From Mauremys mutica (Eukaryota > Chordata > Testudines > Geoemydidae): 64,000 bases of DNA. A model generated the notes under the pieces. That model was not told the DNA's origin and searched no databases. It saw nothing but the letters and a program-made list of their open reading frames with translations. The translations under genes and the position numbers were made by a program. The stretch spans positions 141,183,012 through 141,247,011 of the forward strand of contig NC_059073.1 of assembly GCF_020497125.1 (NCBI RefSeq). Reading direction: 5' to 3'. Below, one piece after another: positions 21,951-32,682 of the stretch; the stretch's first letter is position 1; every line of letters begins with the position of its first letter.

Positions 21951-22889
21951 AAAACTAATAAGCTGCGGACTCACAACTATTAGTCCATAGACATTCATTC
22001 AAAACTGTAACATATAAAACTAGCAGTTAAGCTGTGGGGAATTTACAATGCTCAGGTTCTTGCAAATATGTGGCAAATTCCAAAGCATATTAGTCGTGCA
22101 AGTTAGTTGTGGTGGGTGTAGTGTGGACAATATTGTATTCATTTGCTTCCTTTTATATATGTAGGGCCTTGCCTTTACCAAAACACCAAAAGCATCTTGG
22201 GAGCATCCAAAGTCAGTAAAGCTAGAACTCAAACTTCTAGGCCAGGCTATCTAGGTTATCAGTCCACATGCAGGTGGCAGACACTGACCTCATATCAGCA
22301 AAAATTCTATTCATGTGGGTTCTAATGATGGGCCCCTCTACATAGCAGATGACTGTTTAGAGCTTCAAACACTGAGCAGTCACAGAGAATGAGAGAACAA
22401 CCCAAGAAGCTGTCTTCTCTTCTGACATTGCCTCATTCCAAGCAAAGTCAGTCTTCTCTCATCAGGCATCTTAAACACCATCTGTCCATGTTAAGAATCC
22501 ATTTATAAAACGGACTGAACATTATGATGCATGTCCCTTGCTAAAAGTAAAAACGCTGCATGGAAGATGATAAATTGGACAATATGCTCACTTCAAAGCT
22601 TCAAACTGCCTTTAGAGTGTATAGAAATGCCAGGCAATTATTGTACACCTCTGTAATTCTTACTGTGTGATGTTTCTCATTTTTCTCTCTTTTCTTTAAA
22701 AGAAGAGGGTATGTATTCTTTGTCCCAGATACAGAGATTTTCACATTTCAATATTTAGGCTGAAAGAAGAAAAATGATCCCCGCTTCTTTCTATCTTATG
22801 CCCATAGGTATTTTCTTGTCCTGAACCTCCTGGTAACGGAACTAAATAGAAGTTTAAAACACGATCCTCTATTTGCACAAGATTCTAGG
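21951..22889. other. unannotated sequence
   Basis: No gene or repeat recognised. Confidence 0.35.
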
Positions 22890-23060
22890 AACACAGACAT
22901 TGCCAGACTGGATCAGACTCATGGTCCACCTAGTCCAGTGTTCTGTCTCTTCCTCTAGTCCAAGAGGCCAGCAGCAGATGCTTCAGAGGAAGATCCAAGA
23001 AACCCCATCATAGGCAGATAATTTGCCCCCAGTAGAGTCTCCTACTCAGCCCTAATAGTT
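22890..23060 (+). repeat. 'actggatcagac' dispersed repeat, copy 1
   Basis: gccagactggatcagactca, gtccacctagtccagtgttc and agatgcttcagaggaagatc match related phrases at 41111 and 58480. Probably the 3' part of an old LINE; the class is not certain. Confidence 0.5.
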
Positions 23061-23640
23061 GCAGATTGGCTTAAACTCTGAGGCCTGTGCTTTTATATTC
23101 CCCCCAAACCATTTTTGTCGTGATTATTTTAGCTCTTATTGTTGTCCGTACATATCCAAACCCTCTCTGAACCTTGCTAAAAACTCTTGGTGCTCCTGAA
23201 GATTCCAGCTCTCTAAATGCAAACATGATGAATACAACATTGTTCCCTCCAGCATATTTTCCAGTGCATCATTTATTCTAGATTTGAACGGCACAAGGAA
23301 GTTTATTTCACAGTCCACTAAACAGCATGACAAATTTCTGGATCTAAAATGCTGTCTTCAGGGAGACCTGACTGTAAGGAATAGAGGCCTAAGCTTACAT
23401 GGTGCTGAATGCCTCTTGCATGGTTCTGAGTACACTCCACCTTCACTGGAATCGGTGGGAGCTGAGGCTATCTGCCTACACTGCAGCTTCTGCCACCTTT
23501 ATAAATGGAACTAAGATGTTCTTTTAAATGGAAAACTTGGGCACAATTAAACTAACGTCCCCTGGGGCTTCTAACTCATGTCTGAGTCCAACAAGAAATG
23601 CAATCCAGATAAAGCAGAGGCTAATTCTTAGTAAAGCCAC
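23061..23640. other. unannotated sequence
   Basis: May include a continuation of the repeat at 22890. No gene seen. Confidence 0.3.
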
Positions 23641-23649
23641 ATTAATATA

Positions 23650-23830
23650 CTGCATGGAAATAATAATGCTTAGCTGTCATGTAGCACTTTTCACCTGTGC
23701 ATCTCAAAGCAATTTAGGAAGGGATCAATATCCTCATTTTACATACAGGAAAGTGAAGGCTCAGAGAAGTGAAGTGACTTTCTCAAGGTCAAACATCAGG
23801 TTAACAATCAACCCAGAAACAGAGAGAATG
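23650..23830 (-). repeat. MIR-type SINE, reverse orientation
   Basis: cattttacatacaggaaagt, gctcagagaagtgaagtgac and tctcaaggtcaaacatc match the reverse MIR. Confidence 0.6.
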
Positions 23831-23839
23831 GGTGAAATC

Positions 23840-23900
23840 CTTGCCCCATTGAAGTCAATGGGATTTTTCCCAACTGAGGTCAACGACAGTAAGATTTTAC
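23840..23900. repeat. short foldback, 'cattgaagtcaatgg' core
   Basis: ccattgaagtcaatgggatt is nearly self-complementary and is followed by an imperfect second copy (aactgaggtcaacgacag). The same core recurs across the window. Confidence 0.5.
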
Positions 23901-24004
23901 TACAGATCTTTTATTTCCTGGACCATACTGGCTCCAAGTCTGAGTTCCCATCAACTTCCTCTATATGGAGTACTTATCTGGTCCACCATTATTCTAGTAT
24001 CTGA

Positions 24005-24412
24005 GCACTTCAGTCTTCTAGGTATTTATCCTCACAACACTCCCATGAGGCAGGGAGGTTCTGTTATCCCCATTTCAGGATACGTCTACACTTTGAACTG
24101 TTGGTGTGACTCCCAGCTTGAGAATATAGACCCATACTAGCTCTCAGCAAGCTGAAAAAAGAATGTAGACAAGGCTGCATTAGCAGAGGGAGAGGTTAGC
24201 CGCCCGAAGTACATGCCTGTCAGAGACCTTAGGTATGGACTCAGAGTGGCTCGCCCCTCCCGCTGAATGAAGGCTAGTTCAAATATGTCTCTTTAAACTG
24301 GGAATTACACTGTCAGTTCAAAATGTAGACATATCCCCACAGATGGGGAACCGAGCCACAGAGAGACTAAGTGACTTATCCAAGGTACCACAGCAAGCTA
24401 CCACCTTCAAGG
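24005..24412 (-). repeat. MIR-type SINE, reverse, split by a MITE
   Basis: The left part (24005-24077) ends at tgttatccccattt; the right part (24337-24412) resumes with cagatggggaaccgagccac. Removing the MITE rejoins the MIR. Confidence 0.65.
24078..24336. mobile_element. Harbinger-type MITE, 259 bp
   Basis: Terminal inverted repeats GGATACGTCTACACTTTGAA and, inverted, GGATATGTCTACATTTTGAA match in 18 of 20 positions. Flanking TCA and CCA fit a decayed TTA duplication. No ORF, so it depended on a transposase in trans. Confidence 0.7.
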
Positions 24413-26127
24413 ACAACAATTTCAGGAGCGAGTGAATAGAAGAGAGTCAAGGGCATTTTACAGCGATAGGTTGGGTAGTTGAAAAAAGCAGGTCCCTCCA
24501 GACACAAGCTTCCAAACACCTCTGATCAAAAGAGGGCATGACCTTTTCCATAACAATTCTGCCCATCTTTAGGGGAAAACTATTACAATCTTGCATTGCA
24601 TGTTACAAAGAAACTTGCTTTCAAGCAGAGGATTACCCCAAAGGAAAAATACAGCGAATTATGCATTAAAATGCAAATTTGTTCTAATTCTACATCAAAG
24701 TTACTTGGTAATAAAGCCAGGGAATTATCCCACTTTGTGAACATAAGTGATCCTAAAGCTTTTTCTTCTATTTAAAGAGAGTATCTCCTGTATAGTCTCA
24801 GAATATTTTATGGTAGGCCACCTATCTTAGCTGAAGATTTGGTTTTAAGAAACTGAAGCCATCCTGGACATTGTTCTAATTTAGTACTAATGCAATCCAA
24901 TCCTTCTTTCTGTCTGCACCAGCTCTGGTGGCTATTACATGCATGCTGACTCTGCTGTATTTTTAAGGGGTGTTTTTATTTGTTAAGCATGCAGGGCCCT
25001 ATTTGAACACAGGCTACCACGTAAACAAATGTATTTGGAATCGCGATGACTGGTGTGTGCGTAATAAGTACCAATTGCTACAACACAGCGAGTCACCTGA
25101 CGGTGCTGGTCACATGTTCTGTGACTGTTCAGCAGTTATTGACAAGGAAGATTTGGCAGATCTCAGATTCACTTACCTCTTACATTCTGAGGCATGAATG
25201 GGCAACATGGGGATTGAGCCAAAATCCACTCAAATCCATGTAAAGACCTTCATTGATTTCCCTGGGCATTGAACCAGGAGCATCCTGTGGGACAAAGAGT
25301 TAAAATTAGGGACACAAGCCATGTACAAAGTGAGCAGGTGCAAAGGGTCTTGGTCTACGTGATCCAATGCCCACTAAATCAACGAAAAGACTCCCATTGA
25401 CTTCAGTATGAATTGGATCAGGCCCTCTGTCACCACGCATCTATGACTGCCCCACACCAGTTAATAAGACATGACACCGTTCATCTTAGAAGAATAATTT
25501 GGGAACCCAATCATCACCAGTCTCCTTCAACCAAGGGGCAAATCTCTTTTTCTCCCCCATTTCTCCCTCCAAAGGAGGTAGATGAATTGTGGAAGCCTAC
25601 CTGAAACCCATACACTGACTTCATAGTCGGTCCTGTATAGAGTCAACCATGAGAGGCACCAGACAAATAACAGAGAAGTAAAAAACAAACAAACCAAGAG
25701 TGGGGGTGGGGAGAGGCACCTTATTCAGACAGAAACCTTCCAAGCAGCACTGTCCTGGAGCAAGTCACCATTCTGTTACTTGCTTGCTTTTAAAAAAACA
25801 CAATCCTTCCAATAAAGACAGATTTATTTTTCCCCTTCCTTGCCTCCAGGATATCCAGCATGGGGCAGATTGTCATCTCAGATGTGTAGCATACAGCCTC
25901 CTGTACCTTGAAAAATTTGCCCCTGTGCTTGTAGCAGGAATTCTGTGCTTTGGTACGCACTAGGAGTAGCAGATATTGACCCATGCCAGTGTGCAACACA
26001 CACTTGAGATTAGGAGACCCAATAGTTTGCTAAAGAAGCAAAACTAAAAAGGAAGTGTAACCCACACACCTTCTGGCTGTGGTGTTCTGTCCTATCTAGC
26101 GGCACCGAGACCACTTAAAGAGAGAGA
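24413..26127. other. unannotated sequence
   Basis: No gene. The cattgacttc-type foldback core appears near 25245 and 25393. Confidence 0.35.
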
Positions 26128-26139
26128 TACAATGAGTCT

Positions 26140-26370
26140 GCTAACAGGCAGTTGGCTTTTAGCTCATGCACTAAGCTCCAGAAGTCCCCGGTTCGGTCCC
26201 GCCCGCTGACAGACCCTGGTCTTCGGCGTTACACAAGGCCCCCTGTGCTGAACCTCAGAGGATATGAGTTGCTACAGCCACCAACTACAGTGGCTTGGCT
26301 TGTTAGCTCAAGTTGTAGCAGCTTGTGCTCTGGAAATCCCTAGTTCATTCCTTGGCGTGTTGGCAAAGAT
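26140..26370 (+). repeat. tandem tRNA-like SINE modules
   Basis: Two related modules about 130 bp apart. The first has gcttttagctcatgcac then the B-box-like ggttcggtccc. The second has gcttgttagctcaagttg then tagttcattcct. Both fit a tRNA-derived SINE head with A- and B-box-like elements, in direct repeat. The family is not identified. Confidence 0.5.
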
Positions 26371-26957
26371 GACGGCCATTGCATAAACACTTACAAGGCT
26401 GTGTTGGCAGAATGTTTCCGTGCGCCTAATAATCTTGTAGATTCTCAAGAGCTTGATCATCTTTCACCCCCTACTCTCTCACCTCTCCCACTCCCCCCTT
26501 TCCCAAAAAACCCTACTCCAAGCATACTTTTCTATACAAGAAAGAAGAGACAGAGACTCCATGAATTCCCTCACAGATTTATCTACTGCCAATATATTTT
26601 ATATGGTGGGTGCTCAGATACTATGGCAATGGTAGCACTATGAAACCCTAAAAGAGAAAGAGATCAAAACCCTATTGAAATCCAGTTGAGCCATTCCACC
26701 CTCTAATGAATTTAGGATCAGGCCCTCACACTGAAATAAAACAAAAGGAGTCTAAATTAATTGGGGATGGAAGGGTGGGAAGGATGGCAACTGTGTATCC
26801 CATTCAGACAAGTGGTAAAGGCATTGCACAGAGTATTGCATTGTGACCTGGTGTCTACTGCTGCAAACACTCACAAGAGTGGTCTTATTGGGACTACTCG
26901 CAGGAGCAATGGGTTTGCAATGTCAAGTCCTAAACTTTGCAGTCTGCACCCTAAGGC
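26371..26957. other. unannotated sequence
   Basis: No gene or repeat recognised. Confidence 0.35.
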
Positions 26958-27060
26958 CTGCTTCTGATCTCACACCAGCTTTACCCTGGTGTAAGTCACA
27001 GACTCTAATGGAATTAGTCCTGATTAGCATTGATATAAATGAATTCACAGTCAGGCCCAG
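26958..27060. repeat. short hairpin repeat, 'ttacaccag' family
   Basis: ggcctgcttctgatctcaca near the left and ttcacagtcaggccc at the right are imperfect inverted arms; ccctggtgtaag is shared with the copy at 46262. Confidence 0.5.
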
Positions 27061-27465
27061 TAATAATAACAATGAAAACATGTTGGTGGGGTGGGGGGAG
27101 GTTGGCTAGTAATGGAGATGGAAGGCAACCAGGAGCATTTTTCAAAGCAAAACACAGTTCAGGCCAAGGAATGGACGATGGTTGTAGAACACATAGGCCT
27201 GAATTTCCATTGGTCAAGAACCTTGTGCAGTCACTTACACTAGTGCACAGTGGGTGTAAAATGCTACCCTACCAAAATAGAAGTGTTGTACACTCACGTG
27301 GCACTGGTATTAATGACTTCATAAAGGGTGAAATCCTAGCTGTACTGGAGTCGATGGCAAAACACCCATTGACTTCAACAGCACCAGGATTCCACACAAG
27401 GGGTACAGCAATGGAGAATCAGGCCTTGAATTTACAAGCAGCCCTGCAGAGGGTCCTATAAGGAC
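27061..27465. other. unannotated sequence with foldback core
   Basis: No gene. The cacccattgacttcaacagc core occurs near 27364. Confidence 0.35.
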
Positions 27466-27761
27466 CAGGGACGGCTCTAGGCATTTTGCCGCCCCAAGCA
27501 TGGCAGGCAGGCTGCCTTCGGCGGCTTGCCTGCGGAGGGTCTGCTGGTCCGGCAGCTTCGGCGGACCTCCCGCAGGGAGACCAACGGACCCTCCGCAGGC
27601 ACGCCTGCAGGAGATCCGCCGAAGCCGCGGGACCAGCAGACCCTCCGCAAGCAAGTCGCCGAAGGCAGCCTGCCTGCTGCCCTTGCGACACCGGCAGAGC
27701 ACCCCCTGCAGCTTGCTGCCCCAAGCACGCGCTTGGCATGCTGGGGCCTGGAGCCACCCCG
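27466..27761. mobile_element. GC-rich hAT-like MITE, 296 bp
   Basis: Begins CAGGGACGGCTCTAGG and ends with the inverse of CGGGGTGGCTCCAGG, between 8-bp duplications ATAAGGAC (27458-27465 and 27762-27769). It is very GC-rich and folds through inverted gccttcggcggcttgcctgc-type segments. Long open frames on both strands are a by-product of this composition. Related to the element at 48376. Confidence 0.8.
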
Positions 27762-27886
27762 ATAAGGACCAAATCTTGCAGGCTTTTCCCACCCCTAGTT
27801 CTGCCCTCCCTGCCTAATGAGAATAAAGCTATGTATACGCTATGGAGCATGCCAGCATAAACCCCTGGTGTAGACACAGCCTACAC

Positions 27887-28402
27887 CAGCGATTCTCAAC
27901 CTGAGGCTTGTGGGCTGCATGCGGCCCAATTAGCACACAGCTGTGGCCCAGCTCAGCTGTGCACTGAAGGCTGCGGGCTCTAGGCTCACTGCTGCCCTGC
28001 CGTGCAGTAGGTTGACAGCTGCCACCAGCTCCATGGGTCAGGCTCCGGGATACAGGAGCCAGCAGACTCCGTGCGGGCTGCCATTCGGCCCCGCACAGCA
28101 GGGTCCAGGGGTCCTGGCTGCCGGCTGTTGCCCGGCACCACACAGCACAGTCTGGGCCCTGGCTGCCCCCCGGCACCACACTGTAGGGTCCAGGGTCCCC
28201 GTGCAGCAGGGTCCAGGATTGGGGTCCCTTCCTCCTGCTCAGCTTTCTGCTCCTGGCCCCACTCTGTGTTGGGGGCGCTGGGCATAGGGGTTTGTGTGTG
28301 GGGGGGTTAAGTGGGGGCACGGTGGATCTCAACCTGTGGTCCAGGTAACACTTTGTGGGCCACACATGCGGCCCACAATGATAAATAGGTTGAGAACCAC
28401 GG
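27887..28402. mobile_element. hAT-like non-autonomous element, 516 bp
   Basis: Left end CAGCGATTCTCAACCT and inverted right end CCGTGGTTCTCAACCT match in 13 of 16 positions. The 8-bp duplication GCCTACAC is perfect (27879-27886 and 28403-28410). Both ends carry tgcggccca phrases. No transposase ORF. Confidence 0.8.
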
Positions 28403-28482
28403 GCCTACACAACTGAAGTTCTTCTTCTGCTGGTGTAGGAACACTCCCTGCAGAGAAGCACAGAAGAAACTGTTTCTTTCAG

Positions 28483-28483
<1 letters not shown>

Positions 28484-28529
<46 letters not shown>
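28484..28529 (+). repeat. (CA)n microsatellite
   Basis: Run of 23 units. Confidence 0.97.
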
Positions 28530-28533
<4 letters not shown>

Positions 28534-29099
28534 CCCACCCCACAATTCAAAGATCATCAAGGCATTGAGGTAATCTGAAAGGACAAACCCACTCTATTGT
28601 GAGAATGTAGCCATTTGTGCATCAGGAGAGCTCTTTGGTAATCAGCAGTCAATTCTATGTCCTTATCTAATTTTAGTGTCAAAATTCAAAAAGTCTTGTA
28701 AGTGCCTTTGAGGAAATGACACTAATGATACACCAGTATTCAGCACAGGATGGATCTCTACAGGTAAACACTAAAAGGAAAAAAAAATCCTTCTAACAAC
28801 CAGAGAGATTCATACCCCCAAACCAAAAATCCATTCAGAAAGTGATTTTTTGGCCCACAGGGTATAATTTTGAAGACACTATGTGAACAATCTAAATTCT
28901 TACTCCCGACTAATAACAGTCTGTTGGTGACACTTTAAAAGTACTTTTACAGTGACTGCAACAGACTTCTTATTTTAAGAATTTATTGAGTCTTTAAAAA
29001 GAAACCTCTTTCTAGAGGAAAAGAAATCTGAGTCCATGTAGCAATAGCAGGAATCAATCCTGTGTTAATGCTCAGGTTCTGTTGAAAATCATATCCTCA
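28530..29099. other. unannotated sequence
   Basis: No gene or repeat recognised. Confidence 0.35.
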
Positions 29100-29345
29100 C
29101 TGATTTACGATCTTAAATCCAACTTTAAAAAATTACTTAGGAGCTTAAGTTCCACTGCTTTTCAATAGGATTTAGGCTCCCAAATGCCAGATTTCCAGAG
29201 GTATTTAGGCACCTGGAGATGCAGATTTGAGATGCCTAGTGGGATTATCAAATGTGCATTTTTAGGTGCCTAAATACCTTTGAAAATCTGGCACTAAGTT
29301 ACTTCTGAAAATGGACTTAAGCGCTTTTCAAAGTTTTACCCCTAG
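29100..29345. repeat. foldback repeat, 'ggtgcctaaata' family
   Basis: ccagaggtatttaggcacct and the inverse taggtgcctaaatacctttg can pair; the outer part ends gcgcttttcaaagtttta. Confidence 0.65.
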
Positions 29346-29423
29346 TCTCAGTTGTCTCGTCTCATCTTCCAGTAGATTCTAGGTTATGGTTGATGCAAAA
29401 TTCTCTCCTCCTTAGTGTGCATC

Positions 29424-30835
29424 ATAGAATCATAGAAGACTAGGGTTGGAGGAGACCTCAGGAGGTCATCTAGCCCAACCTCCTGCTCAAAGCAGGACCA
29501 ACACCAACTAAATCATCCCAGCCAGGGCTTTGGCAAGCCGGGCCTCAAAAACCTCTAAGGATGGAGATTCCACCACCTCCCTAGGTAACCCATTCCAGTG
29601 CTTCACCACCCTCCTAGTGAAACAGTGTTTCCTGATATCCAACCTAGACCTCCCCCACTGCAACTTGAGACCATTGCTCCTTGTTCTGTCATCTGCCACC
29701 ACTGAGAACAGCCGAGCTCCATCCTCTTTGGAACCCCACTTCAGATAGTTGAAAGCTGCTATCAAATCCCCCCTCACTCTTCTCTTCTACAGACTAAACA
29801 AGCACAGTTCCCTCAGCCTCGCCTCATAAGTCATGTGCCCCAGCCCCCTGATCATTTTTGTTGCCCTCTGCTTGACTCCATCCAATTTGTCCACATCCTT
29901 TCTGTAGTGGGGTGGGGAGGGGACTGGACGCAATACTCCAGATGTGTAATCACAAGTGCCGAATAGAGGGGAATAATCACTTCTCTCGGTCTGCTGGCAA
30001 TGCTACTACTAATACAGCCCAATATGCCATTAGCCTTCTTGGCAACAAGGGCACACTGCTGACTTATATCCAGCTTCTCATCAACTGTAATCCCCAGGTC
30101 CTTTTCTGCAGAACTGCTGCTTAGCCAGTCAATCCCCAGCCTGTAGCGGTGCATGGGATTCTTCCATCCTAAGTGCAGGACTCTGTACTTGTCCTTGTTG
30201 AACCTCATCAGATTTCTTTTGGCCCAATCCTCCAATTTGTCTAGGTCACTCTGGACCCTGTCCCTACCCTTCAGCATATCAACCTCTCCCCCCAACTTAG
30301 TGTCATCTGTGAACTTGCTGAGGATGCAGTCCATCCCTTCATCCAGATCATTAATAAAGATACTGAACAAAATCAGCCCCAAAACTGACTGCTGGGGAAC
30401 TCTGCTTGATACCGGCTGCCATCTAGACTACCCATTGAGCCCAACAATCTAGCCAGTTTTCTATCTACCTTATAGTCCATTCATCCAATTGATACTTTTT
30501 TAACTTGCTGGCAAGAATACTGTGGGAGACCATAACAAAAGCTTTGCTAAAGTCAAGATATATCATGTCCACTGCTTTTCCCATATCCACAGAGCCAGTT
30601 ATCTCATCATAGAAGACAATCAGGTTAGTCAGGCATGACTTGCCCTTGGTGAATCCATGTTGACTGTTCCTGATCACCTTCCTCTCCTTCATGTGCTTTA
30701 AAATGGTTTTCCTCGAGGACCTGTTCCATGATTTTTCCAGGGACTGAGGTGACACTGACCAGTCTGTAGTTCCCCCGGGTTCTTCTTCTTCCTCTTTTTT
30801 AAAGATGGGCACTATATTTTCCTTTTCATGTAATG
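29424..30835 (-). mobile_element. CR1 LINE, 5' truncated, minus strand
   Basis: Lower coordinates hold the 3' end (inverse of ttctatgattctatg). Translated pieces run, in element order, from an RT segment (NIVPIFKK, SQHGFTKGKSCLTNL, YLDFSKAF) through FTDDTKLGG, the RT active-site region, to the C-terminal [22 protein letters not shown]. Frames change between pieces, so it is a dead copy. No endonuclease part is present. Confidence 0.9.
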
Positions 30836-30924
30836 GCATAACCCAGTTAAGTACATATGTTAGTTCCAATCTACACCCATGAGATCAAATATATATATAA
30901 GCAATGGATCATTGCAAAGCAAAG

Positions 30925-31020
30925 CATTTCAGCACATTCTTAACTTTAAGCAGATGCTTAAAGCCTATCGAACCCAACACCACAGCATGGGGTTAAAATT
31001 GAACCAGGTGCATAATTGAG
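30925..31020. repeat. foldback fragment, 'cttaactttaagca' family
   Basis: agcacattcttaactttaag matches cacattcttaacgttgagcc in the fuller hairpin at 38098. A possible partner half (acttaaatgcgtgctgaaga) lies beyond the CR1 cluster at 35122. Confidence 0.4.
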
Positions 31021-31194
31021 GTCCTGCATAAAGATGGACTTCAATATCTTCATTAACAATCTGGAGGATGGTGTGGACTGCACCCTTAGCAAGTTTGCAG
31101 ATGACACTAAACTGGGAGGAGTGGTTGATACGCTGGAGGGTAGGATAGGATACAGAGGGACCTAGACAAATTAGAGGATTGGGCCAAAAGAAAT

Positions 31195-31896
31195 ATGATG
31201 AGGTTCAACAAGGACAAGTGCAGAGTCCTGCACTTAGGACGGAAGAATCCTATGCACTGCTACAGACTAGAGACCGAATGGCTGGGCAGCAGTTCTGCAG
31301 AAAAGGACCTAGGGGTTATGGTGGACGAAAAGCTGAATATGAGTCAACAGTGTGCCCTTGTTGCCAAGAAGGCTAATGGCATTTTGGGTTGTATAAGTAG
31401 GGGCATTTCCAGCAGATCGAGGGACGTGATCATTCCCCTCTATTCAGCACTGGTGAGGCCTCATTTGGAGTACTGTGTCCAGTTTTGGGCCCCACACTAC
31501 AAGAAGGATGTGGATAAATTGGAGAGAGTCCAGCGGAGGGCAACAAAAATGATTAGGGGGCTGGAGCACATGACTTATGAGGAGAGGCTGAGGGAACTGA
31601 GATTGTTTAGCCTGCAGAAGAGAAGAATGAGGGGGGATTTGATAGCTGCTTTCAACTACCTGAAAGGGGGTTCCAAAGAGGATGGATCTAGACTGTTCTC
31701 AGTGGTAGAAGATGACAGAACAAGGAGTAATGGTCTCAAGTTGCAGAGGGGGAGGTTTAGGTTGGACATTAGGAAAAACTTTTTCACTAGTAGGCTGGTG
31801 AAGAACTGGAATGGGTTACCTAGGGAGGTGGTGGAATCTCCTTCCTTAGAGGTTTTTAAGGTCAGGCTTGACAAAGCCCTGGCTGGGATGATTTAG
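31195..31896 (+). pseudogene. CR1 reverse transcriptase C-terminal fragment, 233 codons
   Basis: Open frame with [48 protein letters not shown] and [13 protein letters not shown], all typical of the CR1 RT thumb and connection region. It lacks the endonuclease and most RT motifs upstream, so it cannot be functional. The open frame suggests a fairly young insertion. Confidence 0.85.
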
Positions 31897-31927
31897 TTGG
31901 GTTTGGTCCTGCTTTGAGCAGGGGGTT

Positions 31928-32623
31928 TGTAGACGGGCCGGACTCACCCCTGCGGCGCCTCCTGCTGGTGACTCCGGGAATTAGCTCGTTCCAACACTGG
32001 AGCGCCCTCTGCAGGCTGGTGATCCACCTGTCCTCAGGCCCCCGTGTCCCTCCCTGGACCTGGTGCCCTTTTACATGGGGTGCTGCCCCCTAGCAGTAAC
32101 CCCTTTCTCTTAGGGTCTCCCCTCCTCAGGGAATCCTCACCCTCTATCCCCACCTTGCCTCAGTATTGGCTACTGCCAGTCACTGTCTAGCCCCACACTC
32201 TGGGGCAGACTGCAGTATCAGCCTACTCATCACTGGCAAAGGGGTTTGGACCTGCTGCCTTGGCCTACCCCTGGGCTGCCCTCTGCAACCCCCAGTACCT
32301 GTTGGCCCTCTGCTAGGCCGCAGCCTGGGGCTTTCCAGGCTGGAGCTCCCCAGCTCCTCAGCCTTTCCCCAGCCCTGCTTCACTCAGGTATCCAGTCTCT
32401 AGCTCCCTGCAGCCAGGCCCTTCTCCCTCTTCAGGCAGAGAGAGACTGTCTGGGCTTCTGACTCCCCTGGCCTTTTATAGGGGCCAGCTGTGGCCTGATT
32501 GGGGTGTGGCCCAGCTGCAGCCACTTCCCCAATCAGCCCAGCTTTTAGAGGCACCGCTCTCAAGCCCTGCCAGGCCACTTTTAAACCCCTCAGGGCAGGA
32601 GCAGGGGACCACCCTGCTACAGG
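31928..32623 (-). mobile_element. solo LTR inside a CR1, 696 bp
   Basis: Bounded by TGTAG...CTACA and the perfect 5-bp duplication GGGTT (31923-31927 and 32624-32628). Removing it restores a perfect CR1 3' UTR (agcagggggttggactagat). The minus strand carries CTATAAAAGGCC, a TATA box, near 32475, so the LTR is likely on the minus strand. No coding sequence remains. ERV or Gypsy-like origin is not resolved. Confidence 0.8.
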
Positions 32624-32682
32624 GTTGGACTAGATGACCTCCTGAGGTCCCTTCCAACCCTGAGATTCTATGATTCTATGAG

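Larger units (their letters stand above)
31038..32680 (+). mobile_element. CR1 LINE, 5' truncated, split by a solo LTR
   Basis: Starts within the reverse transcriptase just before FADDTKLGG (31094 on), runs through the C-terminal region, and at 31927 is broken by an LTR. It resumes at 32629 with ggactagatgacctcctgag and ends gattctatgattctatg at 32680. The 3' repeat is intact. A frameshift lies near 31140. Confidence 0.9.

Noticed and set aside
27319..28365. Long ORFs of 100-178 codons on both strands
   Set aside because: They cover two GC-rich hAT-like elements and their junction; composition explains the lack of stops and no domain is visible.
31928..32623. Endogenous retrovirus with genes
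   Set aside because: Only one LTR is present; there is no gag, pol or env sequence on either side.
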